Part shown: piece after piece, positions 45,308-58,142 of the stretch
How positions within the stretch are numbered: position 1 is the first letter of the stretch
Layout: every line of letters begins with the position of its first letter
Source of the DNA: Aquanectria penicillioides
Taxonomy: Eukaryota > Ascomycota > Sordariomycetes > Hypocreales > Nectriaceae
Length of the DNA stretch: 64,000 nt
Assembly (NCBI GenBank): GCA_003415625.1
Contig: PYIU01000010.1
Location: 620,001-684,000 of the forward strand
Reading direction: 5' to 3'
Notes under the pieces: generated by a model
Databases searched by the model: none
What the model saw: the letters and a program-made list of their open reading frames with translations, nothing else
What the model was told of the DNA's origin: nothing
Made by a program: the position numbers and the translations under genes

Positions 45308-46256
45308 TTAGTTTCACTTCGCTTCTCTTTTGTATGACTAGCGAAAGCACATTGTACCTCTAGCTAGAATTGTTGTGGAGTTTTCGCCGTACAAAAGACA
45401 GACATAGTTCGAAAAGGAAAAGGTTCACCATACGGAATTATTTGACAGTGGTATAGTCTTACTCGTAGAAATATTTTCATGTTGTACTGTGAGTAATGCA
45501 TAAGTTATGTGAGACTCCTCATGAGGAGCCAGAATGGCTCAACAGTCTATATTACCTCACTAAATATATGCTCATATATGTTCTATCGAGAGAGAAGATA
45601 TGTTTGTTGCCTCTGCCCTATTCATATGATCTTCAAGCTTGACGCCCTGTACACAGCAAGCCGTTGGTCCCCAGGCTTCAAGCTCGTATTGTTAGCAACG
45701 CTGGATATAGGGTAGGCTGAACAGAGTAGGCCTCCTGCTCAGCCGTACAATATTTATTGTGTGCTAAACCATTGAATCAGATGGCCTGTTATGTCCATTC
45801 AAAGATGGAATGGATATGGAAGTTAAAGTCCAGTCTTGGTTAAATTAGGCTTGAATTGTTGGTATACTAGCCTATTCGGCTAACTCCATTCTCACTCGCC
45901 GTTACGGCCACTAAATATTAGGCCTAGTTGGTAAAAAATGGAATGGTAAGAGAAAGCCCAATGGTTCGTCTTTCTGATACCGACTCAAGCCCGGAAGACT
46001 TCTACATTAGTACGAGAAGGACCTGAAACCCTTATTGCTTTCCACGGCAGTCTACCTAACCGATGAGCCCTGTTCACCTTGACGAGGAGTGTTTGAATAA
46101 GAGAAGAGTGAAGATGAACTGGCTTCCAATCATCAAAACTATATACTTCGATACTATGACTACCTGAACAAATGTACAAATCACCATGATGGATTATTTC
46201 ACAAGGCCATCTTCAGGCATCATTTTAGTCTCCGCTCAGATTGCAGCCTCGTCCAT
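45308..46256. other. Intergenic, A+T-rich, possibly eroded repeat
   Basis: About 950 bp between convergent genes. From about 45640 to 45960 the sequence is rich in TAGGC/GCCTA words and TpA steps, which could reflect a mutated repeat remnant, but I find no terminal repeats or coding remnant. Otherwise featureless. Confidence 0.3.
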
Positions 46257-47451
46257 TTAGGATGGGGGGGCGCCAGGGCCACCACCACCGCCACCACCAG
46301 AGTTGCCGTTATCCTGGCCACCGCCTTCATAATAGGTCGCCGCTGCGCTCACGGTCTTGACTAGTGTGGTGTCGACTCCGAACGCCAACCAACCGAGAAG
46401 ACCATCGCTGAGAGAATCGCCCAAAAGCACGTATTCAACAAATGGATCGCTGGTCTCAGCGATATCCTGCAAGATAGAGTCCTCGGCATTAGTTGTGAGG
46501 GTCTGGGTGTTTGTGTTGTACGGGCCCAACGTCTCAACGTCAGTGATGAGGTCTTGGTCAAAGAAGACCTGGCCTACATGACTGGCAGTCGTGGACCTGA
46601 TTGTCCCGTTGGCAAGAGGCGTGGCATCAACGTGCAACAAAACGTGAATGTGAGTGGTTCGCCCAGAGTAATGGCCAGGGAAGAGGGTCTCAAACTGAGC
46701 CACGCCATCCTCGTCAGTTTGCTGTGCGCCTCGCAAGAAAGTGCTGTTGAGGTTCTCTGGAGCGCTCTGATAATCACCGCCAGAGCTGACACCAGAGTAG
46801 ACGCCAGTGGAGTTGCAATCTGCTATTGTTAGAATTGACTAGCTCAAACGCGGGAACACTTACGCCAGATCTCCAAGTATGAGCCAACAACGGGGTCACA
46901 AGTCTCAATGTCAAGGACTTGCAAGTCCAACGTCAAGCCCACGCCGGTTTGAACCTCGACAAGATTTTCACGTACATACTCTCCCGACACGTCTGTCCGC
47001 TTGTTAGTTGGTGATGACAATGAGGAGTAGGCATGGAATGAACTTGCAGTATGGCCCTTCAGTGGCCTCGGGAGACAAAACACAAGAGTTGTTGCTCGCG
47101 AAAATGGTCGACTCGAGAGTTTCAAGAGTATACTCCTCATCAGAATGGTGAGAGACTTCAAGAAGCTCGCTCAGGTCACGATCTGTTTCGTTAGTAATGA
47201 ACATGGAGAATTCATCGCCCTTTCATACCTTTGAGGTTGTTCCTCTTGCGCAAGCTACTAGCCAAGGCAGCACGGCGCTCAACAGAACGCTTCTCTAAGC
47301 CTCTGGCACGGATTTTTTCAGCGCAGTGGCTTAAGTCCTTTTTGGTGAATTGGAGAGCTGCCTTGCGTTCGGCCAGTTCTTGATGATCATCATGCCCGGG
47401 GTGGGCAGAAACTGCCACCGCAAGGACGGCTGCAACAAGGCTGAAGCGCAT
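46257..47451 (-). CDS. Secreted intradiol ring-cleavage dioxygenase-like protein
   Basis: Four exons. The start ATG at 47451 opens a signal peptide (MRFSLVAAVLAVAVSA), then a processed-looking N-terminal region with GHDDHQELAERKAALQF and dibasic RK/KR sites. The intradiol core has TEGPYYVSGEYVRENL, SYLEIWHCNSTGVYSGV, LFPGHYSGRTTHIHV and HVGQVFFDQDLI, supplying the Tyr and His ligands expected for non-haem Fe(III). The second intron (46993-47047) has a GC donor (GCAAGT) and an AG acceptor; the second Tyr of GPYY is completed only by this splice. The other introns are canonical. The C terminus is low complexity (GGG repeats, PGAPPS). Such extracellular proteins are widespread in fungi and may act on lignin-derived catechols. 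Confidence 0.9.
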
Positions 47452-48386
47452 TTTGAAGGTATTGAATAAGTTTCTTATAAAAGTGCTTGTAGAAGAATAG
47501 AGTGGTGATTTGCTGTGAGATGGTCTGGCACAGAAAACCGTCTCCCGTCCTGAGCATTCATGTGCTTTATATATCAGTTTGGACCTTTCAATCTACATCA
47601 TCCTTTGCATCACAGTCCTTGCGATGCATCCAAATGACACAAGTCATTGAGCCTCCTTCCTATTGCCGAGCTTTACTGATTGGTAAATGCTCCGTCCTTC
47701 CCCTTTCGCAGTGTCACCGTGTATGCCAAGTCGCCTCCTGCGGCATAACAACGTGAATCAAGTATATAGATTGAACAGGACGGGTAAAGTTACAAAAGTC
47801 CATGCAGTCCCTGACAAGGAACACTAATGCGGTCGAAATAATTGGTCAATCAGCATTAGAAACTTGGGTCCGTCGGGTTGTGGGAGGATATATCCCGGCC
47901 GGGTGGCCAAGATTGGAAAGGCGCCATTGACGTTGCATCATGATTGACAAATGGAAGTCCTCCAGTAGGCAGGTAGCATGCCGATCACAGATCGGTTAGG
48001 ACTGAAATAAATCCACTTTCCGTTAATTGACTGATGACGCGGCTCGCCATGAAACAATAATAGGGATATAATATTCTATCGCGCGCCAATGGGAGCGTTT
48101 GCTTGCCGCTGTGAGAGATCAATGGCAATTCTACTCCACCAAGAAATGCTGCGTTTGGCAACCCCGAGAAAGGCAGATCGGACGGAGGAGTCGAGAGCAT
48201 ATTCGCTTAAGCTAGATCATTTGTAGGCATGGATACCCCCACGAAGAGCATCTTCATCCAGTAGGTAGCATCATTTTACTCGGACACACGTGAAAGCCTT
48301 GGTTGGCCTTCCATGTTTGGATTTTACCAGGCGTTTCAATGCCTATAATTGAGATCCTTACAAAAACTTAACTCTATGCGCGGAGC
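47452..48386. other. Intergenic, promoter of the dioxygenase
   Basis: About 930 bp upstream of the secreted dioxygenase. Short frames only, nothing recognised. Confidence 0.4.
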
Positions 48387-48923
48387 TTAAATTTGAGGTC
48401 TCCACTCAAGGTTGCGCCTGAACAGGTTTTGTGTCAATTGCAGAGCACGCCCGCTATTTACCAAACATTGGGTTACATTGAAAACCAACAAAAGTACACC
48501 GGTCAAACAACCGGCAATAACGTACAGCTTTTCGGACATTCTCCGCCTCGTTTCTGTATCAGGGCCCATGTCATTGCAACGGCGGGCCGTATGCCGTGGC
48601 GGAACCATGGTAGGTTCACATGTTTTCTGGAATCCTCTTTCTGCTGTTCTCGGAACTGAACTTGAATATCGAGCTCCGTGATCCGTAAAAGTATAGGCTT
48701 GCGTCATCGCGGCCATGCTATTATTGAGAGCCTCCAATAGAGAACATCTCTCTGCGAGGCTGTCTATTGACGAATTGACTGGGGCTTGACAATTATCCCT
48801 CAATAATACACCTTGCCTCCTATTGTTCATATCGATGTTGGGCCGTTGTTGGACCCTGAAAGATCGTGGACCCCATACACACACAGTGACGTTAGAATCA
48901 TACCGCAATGGTTTATCCACCAT
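48387..48923 (-). CDS. Weakly supported hypothetical protein
   Basis: ATG-initiated frame of 178 codons starting at 48923 (MVDKPLRYDSNVTVCVW). The only structural feature is a hydrophobic stretch (LYVIAGCLTGVLLLVF) that could be one membrane helix near the C terminus. The middle is polar and Arg-rich. A second frame of the same strand is also open across part of this stretch, so coding status is unsure. No family is recognised. Confidence 0.25.
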   Translation of the reverse strand: MVDKPLRYDSNVTVCVWGPRSFRVQQRPNIDMNNRRQGVLLRDNCQAPVNSSIDSLAERCSLLEALNNSMAAMTQAYTFTDHGARYSSSVPRTAERGFQKTCEPTMVPPRHTARRCNDMGPDTETRRRMSEKLYVIAGCLTGVLLLVFNVTQCLVNSGRALQLTQNLFRRNLEWRPQI

Positions 48924-49606
48924 TTAGTGAAAACCCAGATTAGGCTGATTTCTGCGTTCGGGGTTTGAAAAGTTCGAGCCTACTCCTCGTCCCCTAACCG
49001 GTAATTTTGCCTGCTCTATACATCGCCACTCTCTTGGTACTTACTTACTTCCTTGCCGACAGCTACTTCTTGTATCTACCACCAGCAGTCCATGACTATG
49101 GATATCGGAAATGTTCTCAACGACATAGAGCTTCGTGCAAGACATAATAGTGTAGTCTCTTGGATGGTTCCTATATCGGGGAAGTGCTTTTGGATTACTC
49201 ACCTGCCTTGTAGGCTGGAGGCCGCGGCTAGGAGAGTCATAACGTGCGGTGAATCGTTGTAGTGTGAAATTCGCCACCCATTACGAGGCACCTCGGTTTG
49301 AGCAGCGGGGCTCCAGCCCTTGCCCCCACGATGAACTGGATTTTTCCAATAAAGTATCTTTGTTAGGCCATGCAGGTCTCCAAACCACTCGCTGACAATT
49401 ATTCCCATGTAGTGCCTAGTTGCGTTATTACAATCGAGTATGTGAATGGATGAAAAGTAGCACAAGAAGTGAGGTCAAAATGATAGGATTGTATAGCATC
49501 ATTATATCACAAGCAGCTAATTCCGAGTAAATGTAAGGAAAGAATAGTTGCCCCTGAGTTGCATAATCACTCTATGGCATATTAATGTGATGTTTCAGAG
49601 CAAGGG
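48924..49606. other. Intergenic, nothing recognised
   Basis: About 680 bp with short frames only, leading to the 3' end of the ankyrin gene. Confidence 0.4.
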
Positions 49607-52600
49607 TCAGGGTTGATAGCACTTGAATACCCATCCAAAAAAATCAACAATATGCCAGTGGCCATTGTCACTGGCCAACTCTATGACGGTCTTGAATGCG
49701 GGTTGAGCTCCGCTGTCAAGGAGCAACCTTAGAATGTCCATCCTTCCATGCTCGGCTGCGCCCTCGATAGTGGTTCGGCCCTCCCTCGGGGCTGCCTCTG
49801 CATTGACATTGGCTCCCTGGTTTAACAGCATTCTGACGAGGGGGAGATTTCCTCTGATCACGGCGCCCTGCAATGCGGTGACACCGCCTAGGTTGGCTGG
49901 GGGTCATTGATGTTTGCTTCGTGTTCCAAGAGAAGGTTGATAGTGCCAAAGTTGGGGTCTCTGGCTGAAGTAGCTGCTTGCAAGGCGGTCCGACCATGCT
50001 CCTCTGCAGCAGGAACGTTGATATCAGCACTGTGGCTCAACAACAAGGCGACGATTTTGGTTTGTTTTTTGAATGCCCCTTTATCATCAGGTCTTTGCCG
50101 TTCATAATTGCCAGATGCTGCTTACAGAGCAGTAAAGCCTCTTGAATGGTGAGCCGGGGCGCCAACATCAGCGCCGTGAGTCAACAACAGTTGCACCGCA
50201 TCAAAGTTGTTGTAACCAGCGGCGATTTGCAGTGGGGTCCCATAAAAGGTTTTGCTCTCAAGATCTCCGATGCCCTCTGGCCGACCTCCCGCCTGGAGGA
50301 CGAGCTTCAAGCAGTCGATGCGATTGAGCGCAATTAACGGTGTCAGGAGCTTGACAGCAGTGCCATCGGGTTGGTTCACCGGTGCTCCTCTAGAAAGAAG
50401 GGTTTTGAATATGTCGAGCAGGTTTTGTCGGGCAGCACACGCAGCAGCCTCCAACACAGTGAAGCCTGTGTTCTTGGCGGGTGGTGCTTTGCAGTCGGCA
50501 CCGGCATCAAGCAAGCAGCCAACCACCTCAGAATCTCCGGTCATTGCAGCAGCCTGGAGGGCTGTGAGCCCGCCGTTATCGCTCGCTGCCAGGTTTACAT
50601 CGGCTCCGCGCTCGATGAGAAATTGCACAAGAGCCATATTCTCGCTCAAGGCGGCTGTTTGTAGACAGCTATACCCGGATTTTCCATATCCATCAATGGC
50701 AACCCCGGCGTCAAGCAACCGACCACATGCAACAATCCCCAGGTCCACTGCTTCCACGAGCGCAAACGAACCGATCTCCTTATTCGTGTCAAAGCCTACT
50801 TCGATCAGCCTGCTCCAAAATCTGTTACCATGAGAAGTAGATTCCGAATTGAAGTCCACTAAATCGTCGAAAGCCGGCAGTCTTTTGCCAGCTTTCCGCA
50901 AAAGATAGGCCATGTCGGCTGCCAAATGGAACCCATGGTTCATCGCTAGGAAAATAGTATCAGCTGCATCCAAACCCACGGCCATGCGTGCCTGGCGATA
51001 TTTGGCTGCTTCGGCATCTACGCCACGTGAAAGTAACGTTCTCACGGCGCCAACGCTACCGTCTCGAAGAGCAAAACACAATACTCCTTCCAAAATCTCC
51101 TCTTGGTCCTTGAATATGTCCCTTTCATATATGGCCTGCGACAAAGCATTATCACCCCCCTCTGCTGCTCTTGTTAGAAATTCTTGCATAACCTCCACTG
51201 CATCTGCTTTTCCTTTGATTTCACCGCAAAGTGCCGAGTCATACCGAAGCACAGATGTCACGATCGGCTCACCGTGGATTCGAATACCAATATCGATATT
51301 ATTGCTCACACCCATCAAAATTCCGGTCACCTCGACCTCATTGCTTTCTAGCGCCGCTTCTAATGCTTGCCTCAGTACACCCGAATTGCCTAGCCACTCA
51401 CCCGCATTGGTTTGAGAGTTGAGTAGAAGCGTGACCATCTCTACAGATCCGATTGTAGCAGCGTTCGCAAGTGGTATTTGTTTGTGAACAATCATGCTGC
51501 TGGTCCCATTCACTTTGCAAATATCAGCACCTTGATCTATTAACAACTGGGCTGCTGGCAAATGATTTGCTTCTGCCGCGTCTAAAAGCAGCAGCGATGC
51601 CAGTGACGTTGACAATAACCTCTTGTCTGCTAACGACAATATCTCGAAGGATTCTTGAGGGTGTGTCTTGAAAAGGTTTATTCTGCTGCCTCTGATGCGA
51701 GAGCCTCCGATTCGCAGCTCAAGTCGCCCCATCAGTCGCACGGTATTATCCAGAAGAAACGACATACGAGACAATGCCATCTGGAAAAATTGACAGAGTT
51801 TGACGATAAACCCCTCATCAATGATCCATACCAAGAAGGCGATTATTTGAACATCATTCATCTCATTATTAGACATGAGGTACGTCACTAGGGAAAATAT
51901 CTGTAATATTGATCCCCGGTTCGTATCCACGTGTGAAAGTGAATGGCCGTTTTCATCCGCCCATGGACTGTTTACTATTGACTCAACTTGGGATGCAACT
52001 TCAATCAAAATCTTGAACTTGGAGTCGATGCCAATTAAATAGGAAGCCAGCCACCCATTCTGGCGTCTTGGCACTATCTGACCCGTCGGGTGTTTGGCGG
52101 ATAGCTGAGTCTCGCAAGTGTCGTACATGCCCCCATCTTTCAACATGGGGAAGAGGTCGCGGATTTCTGGTGAGTATTTATCAATAAGAAATTACCCATT
52201 ATCATTACTGGTCATACATACCTGGCAACTCCCAGAATGATAAACCAACTGACGATGGCGAATGGAAAATATGATGAGGCGTTGGATCAGGCCTCGTTGG
52301 ATGCATAGTTGTAAATGTATACGAGGTATTGTTTGCAAACATGTTAGGAAATTCCTGCCCTATCCATGAGGGATGCATTGGTGAGGACAAGCTAGTAGAC
52401 GCGACTTGATCTGCCTCGACCATGGTGGACTGGAAATTTCGAGGCTGAGTGAAGCCTGGAGCTTCAAGCAATGACAGGGCTCTGGTATCCCATTGTATAA
52501 TTCCCATATCGGAAATCGAAATATCTGGCATAGTATCATCAAGTACTGTTTGTTGCTGCTGGGGGATGATGTCGTCAAGTTGAGCCCCGGTCACGGATGC

Positions 52601-53125
52601 GACATATTCAGGGTCTGGTTCCAGAGAAGCGACATTATTAGGAATTCTTGTCCTAGTCGTGCGAAGCTCAATGCGATGCTCGTTTACTGTGTCGATACCC
52701 AAATCTGTAAAATCATAAGCGTACTCAAACCTATTGTGATCATTAAAATCCCACCAATGTTGCTAGACCTGCCGATTTCAACGTGTTTTTCATATCGTGA
52801 GAATGCCCTCTGTACACGTTCGTGCTCCAGTCGTCGGCCGTTGAGGAAGACAGCGTAGTGCGTCCCTTCAGCCTGCCCTTGACGTATGTTAGGGATAAGG
52901 GCCTTCCACTCCTTCTCCTGAACTTTCTTTAATCGCCCGTAATGAAATTTAAGCTGACGCGCTCTAATCTCTTGTTCGGCCTAGAAGATCATACGGGTTT
53001 TTTTCATACGTAAAGTTCGTTCCGTGTATTGGGTTGAGCGCGGCGATAGTCTGGTCTGCTGTTTTGTTCTCATTGATATAGAGCCGCAATATCTCTTTCT
53101 CGTGTGCCTTCAAGTTGTTGGGCAT
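49607..53125 (-). CDS. Clr5-domain ankyrin-repeat protein with disrupted 3' part
   Basis: The start ATG at 53125 opens MPNNLKAHEKEILRLYINEN, a Clr5-type DNA-binding-like domain, which continues across a 46-nt intron (52964-53009) as ARQLKFHYGRLKK and RRLEHERVQRAFSRYEK. Two more introns (near 52691-52741 and 52168-52221) lead through a Ser/Thr/Pro-rich linker to a long helical region and then ankyrin repeats (AAQLLIDQGADI, LVQFLIERGADVNLAA, VVGCLLDAGADCKAP, AVQLLLTHGADVGAP). The frame stops at 50122-50124 (TAA after GFTAL), but ankyrin repeats continue in frame beyond it (VALLLSHSADINVPA, INLLLEHEANIN). A one-base slip near 49893-49896 follows, then VRMLLNQGANVNAE to a final stop at 49607. So one nonsense codon and one frameshift break the 3' repeats; the product up to 50122 could still be made. 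Confidence 0.75.
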
Positions 53126-53845
53126 GTTGATGCAGCTCAATCCTTGGTAGCACAATGTGATGAGGTGGCGTTATATCTAAGGCAACTGATACTTGGAATG
53201 TGATGATGCATGAGGCACGTGCCAAATCGAAAGATCCGGGAATCAGGCTCCTGTCTACTCCGTTGTGGTCTTATATAAATACATGACGGAGTAGGCGGCC
53301 ATTTGGACGCCTTGCTTTGTGGTACGCCTGCTTATCTCTCTCTCTCATAGGTCCCCTTAAAATGCCAAGCCGAGTACCTGTCACGTTGGTCGTATGATAG
53401 AGAAGTGCAAAATTGAGGGTTGCCTCCCCGTTCGGATGGATCAATGTTTGTCACTGAGGGCATTGTGAAGGAAAACGTTTACATTTCATAACAACAATGT
53501 GTCAATTTATACCTCATCGGTAGGATCGGCAGCTTCATAATCCCCTTTCATTTAAATGGAAACCTCGCCATTAAACCAACCCCGACCGTATCACTAAGTA
53601 ACCCAGCTCCTCACAAGAAGGCTGAGAAACACCAACTGGAATGGCCACCTGGCTCGAACCGGGGTGTCACCAGTGTAATCAAGCAATCCGTGCACTTTTT
53701 GAAATCCATCAAAATCATGCGTTATCCTAGTATTGAACTAATTCTAAAGTCAGCTCTATTTTGGATGCTCTAATATTCAGTTGCTCATGTTCTATGTATG
53801 CTTCAATGAAACACAACGCTTTTCCGTCATGCCCAAAGTGGTCTA
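53126..53845. other. Intergenic between ankyrin and ABC genes
   Basis: About 720 bp. A short CTCTCTCTCTC run occurs near 53335-53347. A sequence near 53640-53680 resembles a tRNA T-loop on the minus strand but does not fold. Nothing else is recognised. Confidence 0.4.
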
Positions 53846-56800
53846 TCACTCCAGTGTCACCAACTCATTTCTAGCGTTTTGAATATCTTGCAACCGAATT
53901 CCGCTGCGGTCACACATGCCCCTGAATAACCCGGCCTCTCGCTGCCACAAAGCAGGTGGCGTGTCCAGCTCAGCTATGCGACCTGCTTCCATGACACATA
54001 TCCGGTCGTAGCTAAGAATAGTTCGAAGGCGGTGGGCTACGCATAGCAAAGTCCTCCCAGCAAAGGCCGTTGCCATAGTTCGCTGGATCCGATTGTCTGT
54101 GTCAATATCAACTGATGAGGTTGCCTCATCACATACGATGATCTGCGAGCTACGGACCAAAGCCCGGGCAAGGGCCATGAGCTGTCGCTGACCAAGTGAG
54201 AAGTTGGCTCCGCCCTCTTGCACAACACTGTCCAGGTGGAGGCGAAATGGAGACGAGGACGCATTAGTAGGCGCGAGGTCCGCCTGTCGTAGCGCACACC
54301 AGAGCTCCCAGTCGGTCTTCTCGTTGAATGGGTCTAAATTGCTTCGCACAGTACCACTGAATAGAGTGGGGTCTTGCGGAATTATGGCCAAGCGAGATCG
54401 AAGGTCGTGAAGACTCATCTTTGAAATATTGAGACCATCTATGGTGATGTCTCCGCTGAAGACATCAACGAGACGGAAAAGCGTGGAAATGATGGAACTT
54501 TTCCCCGCCCCAGTGCGGCCGACGATGCCAATTCGCTCTCCTCCACGGACATGCAATGATAGATCGTTCAAAACTAGGGGTAGGTTCTTGCGATAACGCA
54601 TTTGTACCTTGTTGAAGATTATTTCTCCTTTCTCGGGCCATGTTTCGCGCACAATCACGGTGTGTGCTGGGACTTCCTTTGGGGATTCTTCTTCTACCTC
54701 GAGCTTTGTGCCATAGTAATGCAGGCGTCCAACAGAACTTATGCCACCTTCTACCGCTCCGAGCTGCCGCGTGGTAAGTTGGAGCAGCTGCACAATTGTG
54801 AGGATGTAACTGAGGATGAGACCACTGTGGGATGGGTTGGTATGGTAGCGCAGTGCCACAACCAGCATGCAAACAGTGAACACAAAGGCGTTACCAATCA
54901 TGTCGAGTCGTAGTGATAGCCATCGCTGATTGGCAAAAGTGAGGTAGTATGCGCCATTCAGATTATCAATGGCGGAACGCATCTCTTTGATGAACCGTTG
55001 CTTTAGTCCATATGCGCGAATATACACCACGCCATTGAGGCCCTCAGCAAATTTGGCGGATATGTGCAACCGTCGAATCGTTTCGAAGCGCCTCACTTCT
55101 CGGGCGGACGCGCGGTAATACGCTATCACAGCAAATAAAATAGGAAACAGGATCAAACAAATTGAAAAATAAGGAAATGTCGCGATGACTAGCATGAACG
55201 CTGAGGCTATCACCCCCAGACTTGTGAGGTACAGGCGCAAAGACCCACTGAGGTTGTTGTCCATAGCCTCCACATCCCGAGTAAAACGATTAGTGATGCG
55301 ACCAAGTTGTGTTGTATCAAAGAAAGATATGGGCGCCCGCAAGACGCGCGTGACGGCGTCATAATGCAGCACCCTGGACGCTCTCGTTCCGAGGAACGTG
55401 AGCAAGGCAGAAAGGAGGAACATGACGATGCCCTGCATGGCACCAAAACCGGCATATATGCCTATGTATTGTCCCTTGGAGAGATTGAATCGTTGAGATG
55501 TCCAATATGAAATCCATACTCTGGTCATAATGCTTGTGGCTTGATAGAGCGCCAGCATCAGCAATACCAGAAGCACATTGAATGTGGACCCCGAAGCTCG
55601 AAAGTAGGCCCCGTAGGTGGCCCAAGATGCACCTGGCTCTGTCTTTTCGTTCCTCCGCATCGGTAACTTCTTCCTTAGTCTTCTGGGCTTCTTGCTGATT
55701 TCCACCATCGGCTCCAATTGGGTCCTGGCTGGGGGCTGATGTTGCTCGTCCATGACAGACGACTCCATAAGCTCACGGAATTCCTTGCTCTCCATGATGA
55801 GATTATCAAAAGTGTCCATGAGCCGAATGTTTCCCTCGTCGTCAAGCCAAATGATACGGTCGCACCGGTTCAGAACCCAAAGCTGATGCGTTGCGAAAAT
55901 GCGGCACTTGGCCTGAAGCAACCCCAGGATTGCACGATCGAACATGTGGCGGCCGACATGAGCGTCGACTGCGCTGAGGGGATCATCCATGAGGATTATG
56001 TCGGCGTTAGAGTATATGGCACGTGCCATATTGATGCGTTGTTTCTGTCCGCCCGAGATGTTGATTCCGCGCTCGCCAATCTCCGTTTGGTCACCATTGG
56101 TCAAGGTATCGATATCTTGTTGCAATGCGCATCTAAGTAGAAAAATGTCAGTATATCCATAGCCAGGCACTTAAATAGTATACTCACGCTTCAATTACGG
56201 CCTCGTACCGCTCCCTGTCCATTGGCTTCCCAAAGGTGATATTCTTCTCGAGCGTAGTGTTCTGGATCCAAGGATGCTGTGAACAGAGCGCCCGTGATCC
56301 GCCCATTATGACTTCGCCGCTCGTCTTGCGCATGTCGCCGGCCAAGGCCGCTAGCAAAGAGCTTTTCCCACTGCCAACCGCGCCTATAACGGCAATAAGC
56401 TCCCCTTGGACAGCGTTGAGATTGAGGTCGTGCAGCTGGAAAGGTCCTTGTTGCTCGTTGATCGTGCTTGTATCATCAAAATCATACTCTGGGGCGGCAA
56501 GGAGGGAAACGTCCTCGTCGATTTTTCCTTCCTTTGCATGCTTTCGTTTCTTTGCTGGCGCAGCCAAAGGTTCTTCATTAATGCTCTGACTGGTGGTGGA
56601 TTCCCAGGTGAAGGATGCACCACGCAACTCAAGAGCAATGCCACTATAATATGGCCGAATAACATCTTCCTGTAACTCTTCTTCCATTAGGAACGCTTCA
56701 ATTCGCTTCAGGGATAATGATGCGTCGCTAACTTGACTAAGGGCAAGCGGCAATTGGCTGAGTGGTATCCTGAGCGCATTGAACAACGCCAGAGCGGAAA

Positions 56801-58142
56801 ATACTCTGGCCGGCGTGAGTTCGTGATTGGATAGTGCGAAAGTCATAAATGATAGCATTGCTGCAAATGTCGGTAATGATACACTGACAGAATGCACCGC
56901 ATTTCGGGCAGCGAGGAGTACCTGTAAGGCGTTCATCTCCTTGGAGCGAAGATGGTTCAATCGCGCCTCGTAGGGTCTTTCCCAGCCAAATAGTTTGATG
57001 AATCTTATTGACTGTAGCATTTCTTGAATCAAGGATGTGCGTTGATCTGTGAGCTTGTTGATGGTCTTTCGTCGCCTCGAGAGCCAATTGGTTGCGCTGG
57101 CCAGCAGCGGCACGCCCACGACGAGAAGACCGAAGCCGGGAAGGGCGCCATAATTCAGATTGATGAGAAGCACGACGAGCGTAATGAGGCAAGCAAGAGG
57201 AGCTGTCCAAACTGCATGAAAAAGACCTGCCGCTTTGTCGATGCGGTGTGCATCAACACTCATGAGGTTCATGATGCGACCATTGTCCCAGCCAGTGGCA
57301 TCTTGCATCAGCTTGTCGACGCCGTCTTTATGATATCGATTAAAGTCCATATCATCATCACCATCATGTTCATGGCAGCTCGCCGACGACACCGCGCCCA
57401 CTGTCCTGCCTGCTTTAGCTCTGTTGGAGATGACGATGGCCTTCTCATACACCATGTCTGTAAGCACACCTTTACTCTGCCCGCCAATCATCATGCTGTG
57501 GTAGATGAAGTGACTCATGCAGAAGCTCTGACAAATCAGCATTGTGGTGATTGCAATTGCTAAGCTGACGCCTTGTCTGATGTCCGGCGCAGGCGTGTCG
57601 CTGGCGTTGGCAGCGTATGCATCAGCTACAAACTGGATCAGGAAGCGGAGGGTGAAAGGTGCGAGGACACGCAGGATGGTCGCGCACAGTGAGCAAGCCC
57701 CGCTGAGCCAGAATTCGAAGCGAAAGCTCTCATACAAGGCCCAGAAGAGCGGGTGCGTCTGGTGTTTATGCACATGCTTCCGGAAGCTCGCTCTGACTTT
57801 GTCGGTGAGTATTTCGACAGCACGATCTGGGTTGACAGTCCATATATCCTTGTGTTCGAGATGGCGCTTGTATCCTGTCACCATCAACGGATTTATCCAG
57901 TAAAAGAACATCTTGCTCCAAAACCCGGCGGTGTATTCTGGTGATGGAACGCGCTCTGTCGGAACTGGCGGTATGCCGCCCCAGCGTAGAGGGTTCCACT
58001 TGCAGTGCCGCGGGGCTCGGGCTATCGCCTTGCGCTCTGCTCCATCTTGATCGTCAGCATCAGCGTGCTGAGGGCTCTCTACCAGGGGGACATAGGATCC
58101 CCTCGGGCTGCGTCTGGAGAGTGGAAGCCGAAGGTTCTTCAT
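53846..58142 (-). CDS. ABC-C (MRP/Yor1-like) multidrug transporter
   Basis: Full ABC exporter of about 1,410 residues in two exons; the intron near 56128-56187 (GTGAGT..CTTAG) splits ACALQQD. The start is the ATG at 58142 (MKNLRLPLSRRSPRG); upstream frame has only non-ATG starts. The order is TMD1-NBD1-TMD2-NBD2 without the extra N-terminal MRP membrane domain, as in Yor1-type proteins. NBD1 has Walker A GAVGSGKSS, signature ISGGQKQR and Walker B IILMDDPLSAVD. NBD2 has Walker A GRTGAGKSS, signature FSLGQRQL (degenerate LSGGQ), and Walker B IIVCDEATSS with the catalytic Glu. In NBD1 the Glu after Walker B is Asp, the usual ABC-C asymmetry. A His/Asp-rich insertion (CHEHDGDDDMD) lies in the TMD1 cytosolic loop. 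It probably exports drugs or conjugated metabolites at the plasma membrane. Confidence 0.94.

Noticed and set aside
53630..53700. tRNA-like T-loop sequence on the minus strand
   Set aside because: The CGGTTCGAGCC word is present, but the flanking bases do not pair into a T stem and no D or anticodon arm is found upstream.
57024..57563. Long plus-strand frame (179 codons) inside the ABC transporter
   Set aside because: It is antisense to a strongly conserved ABC-C coding region and has no motif of its own.
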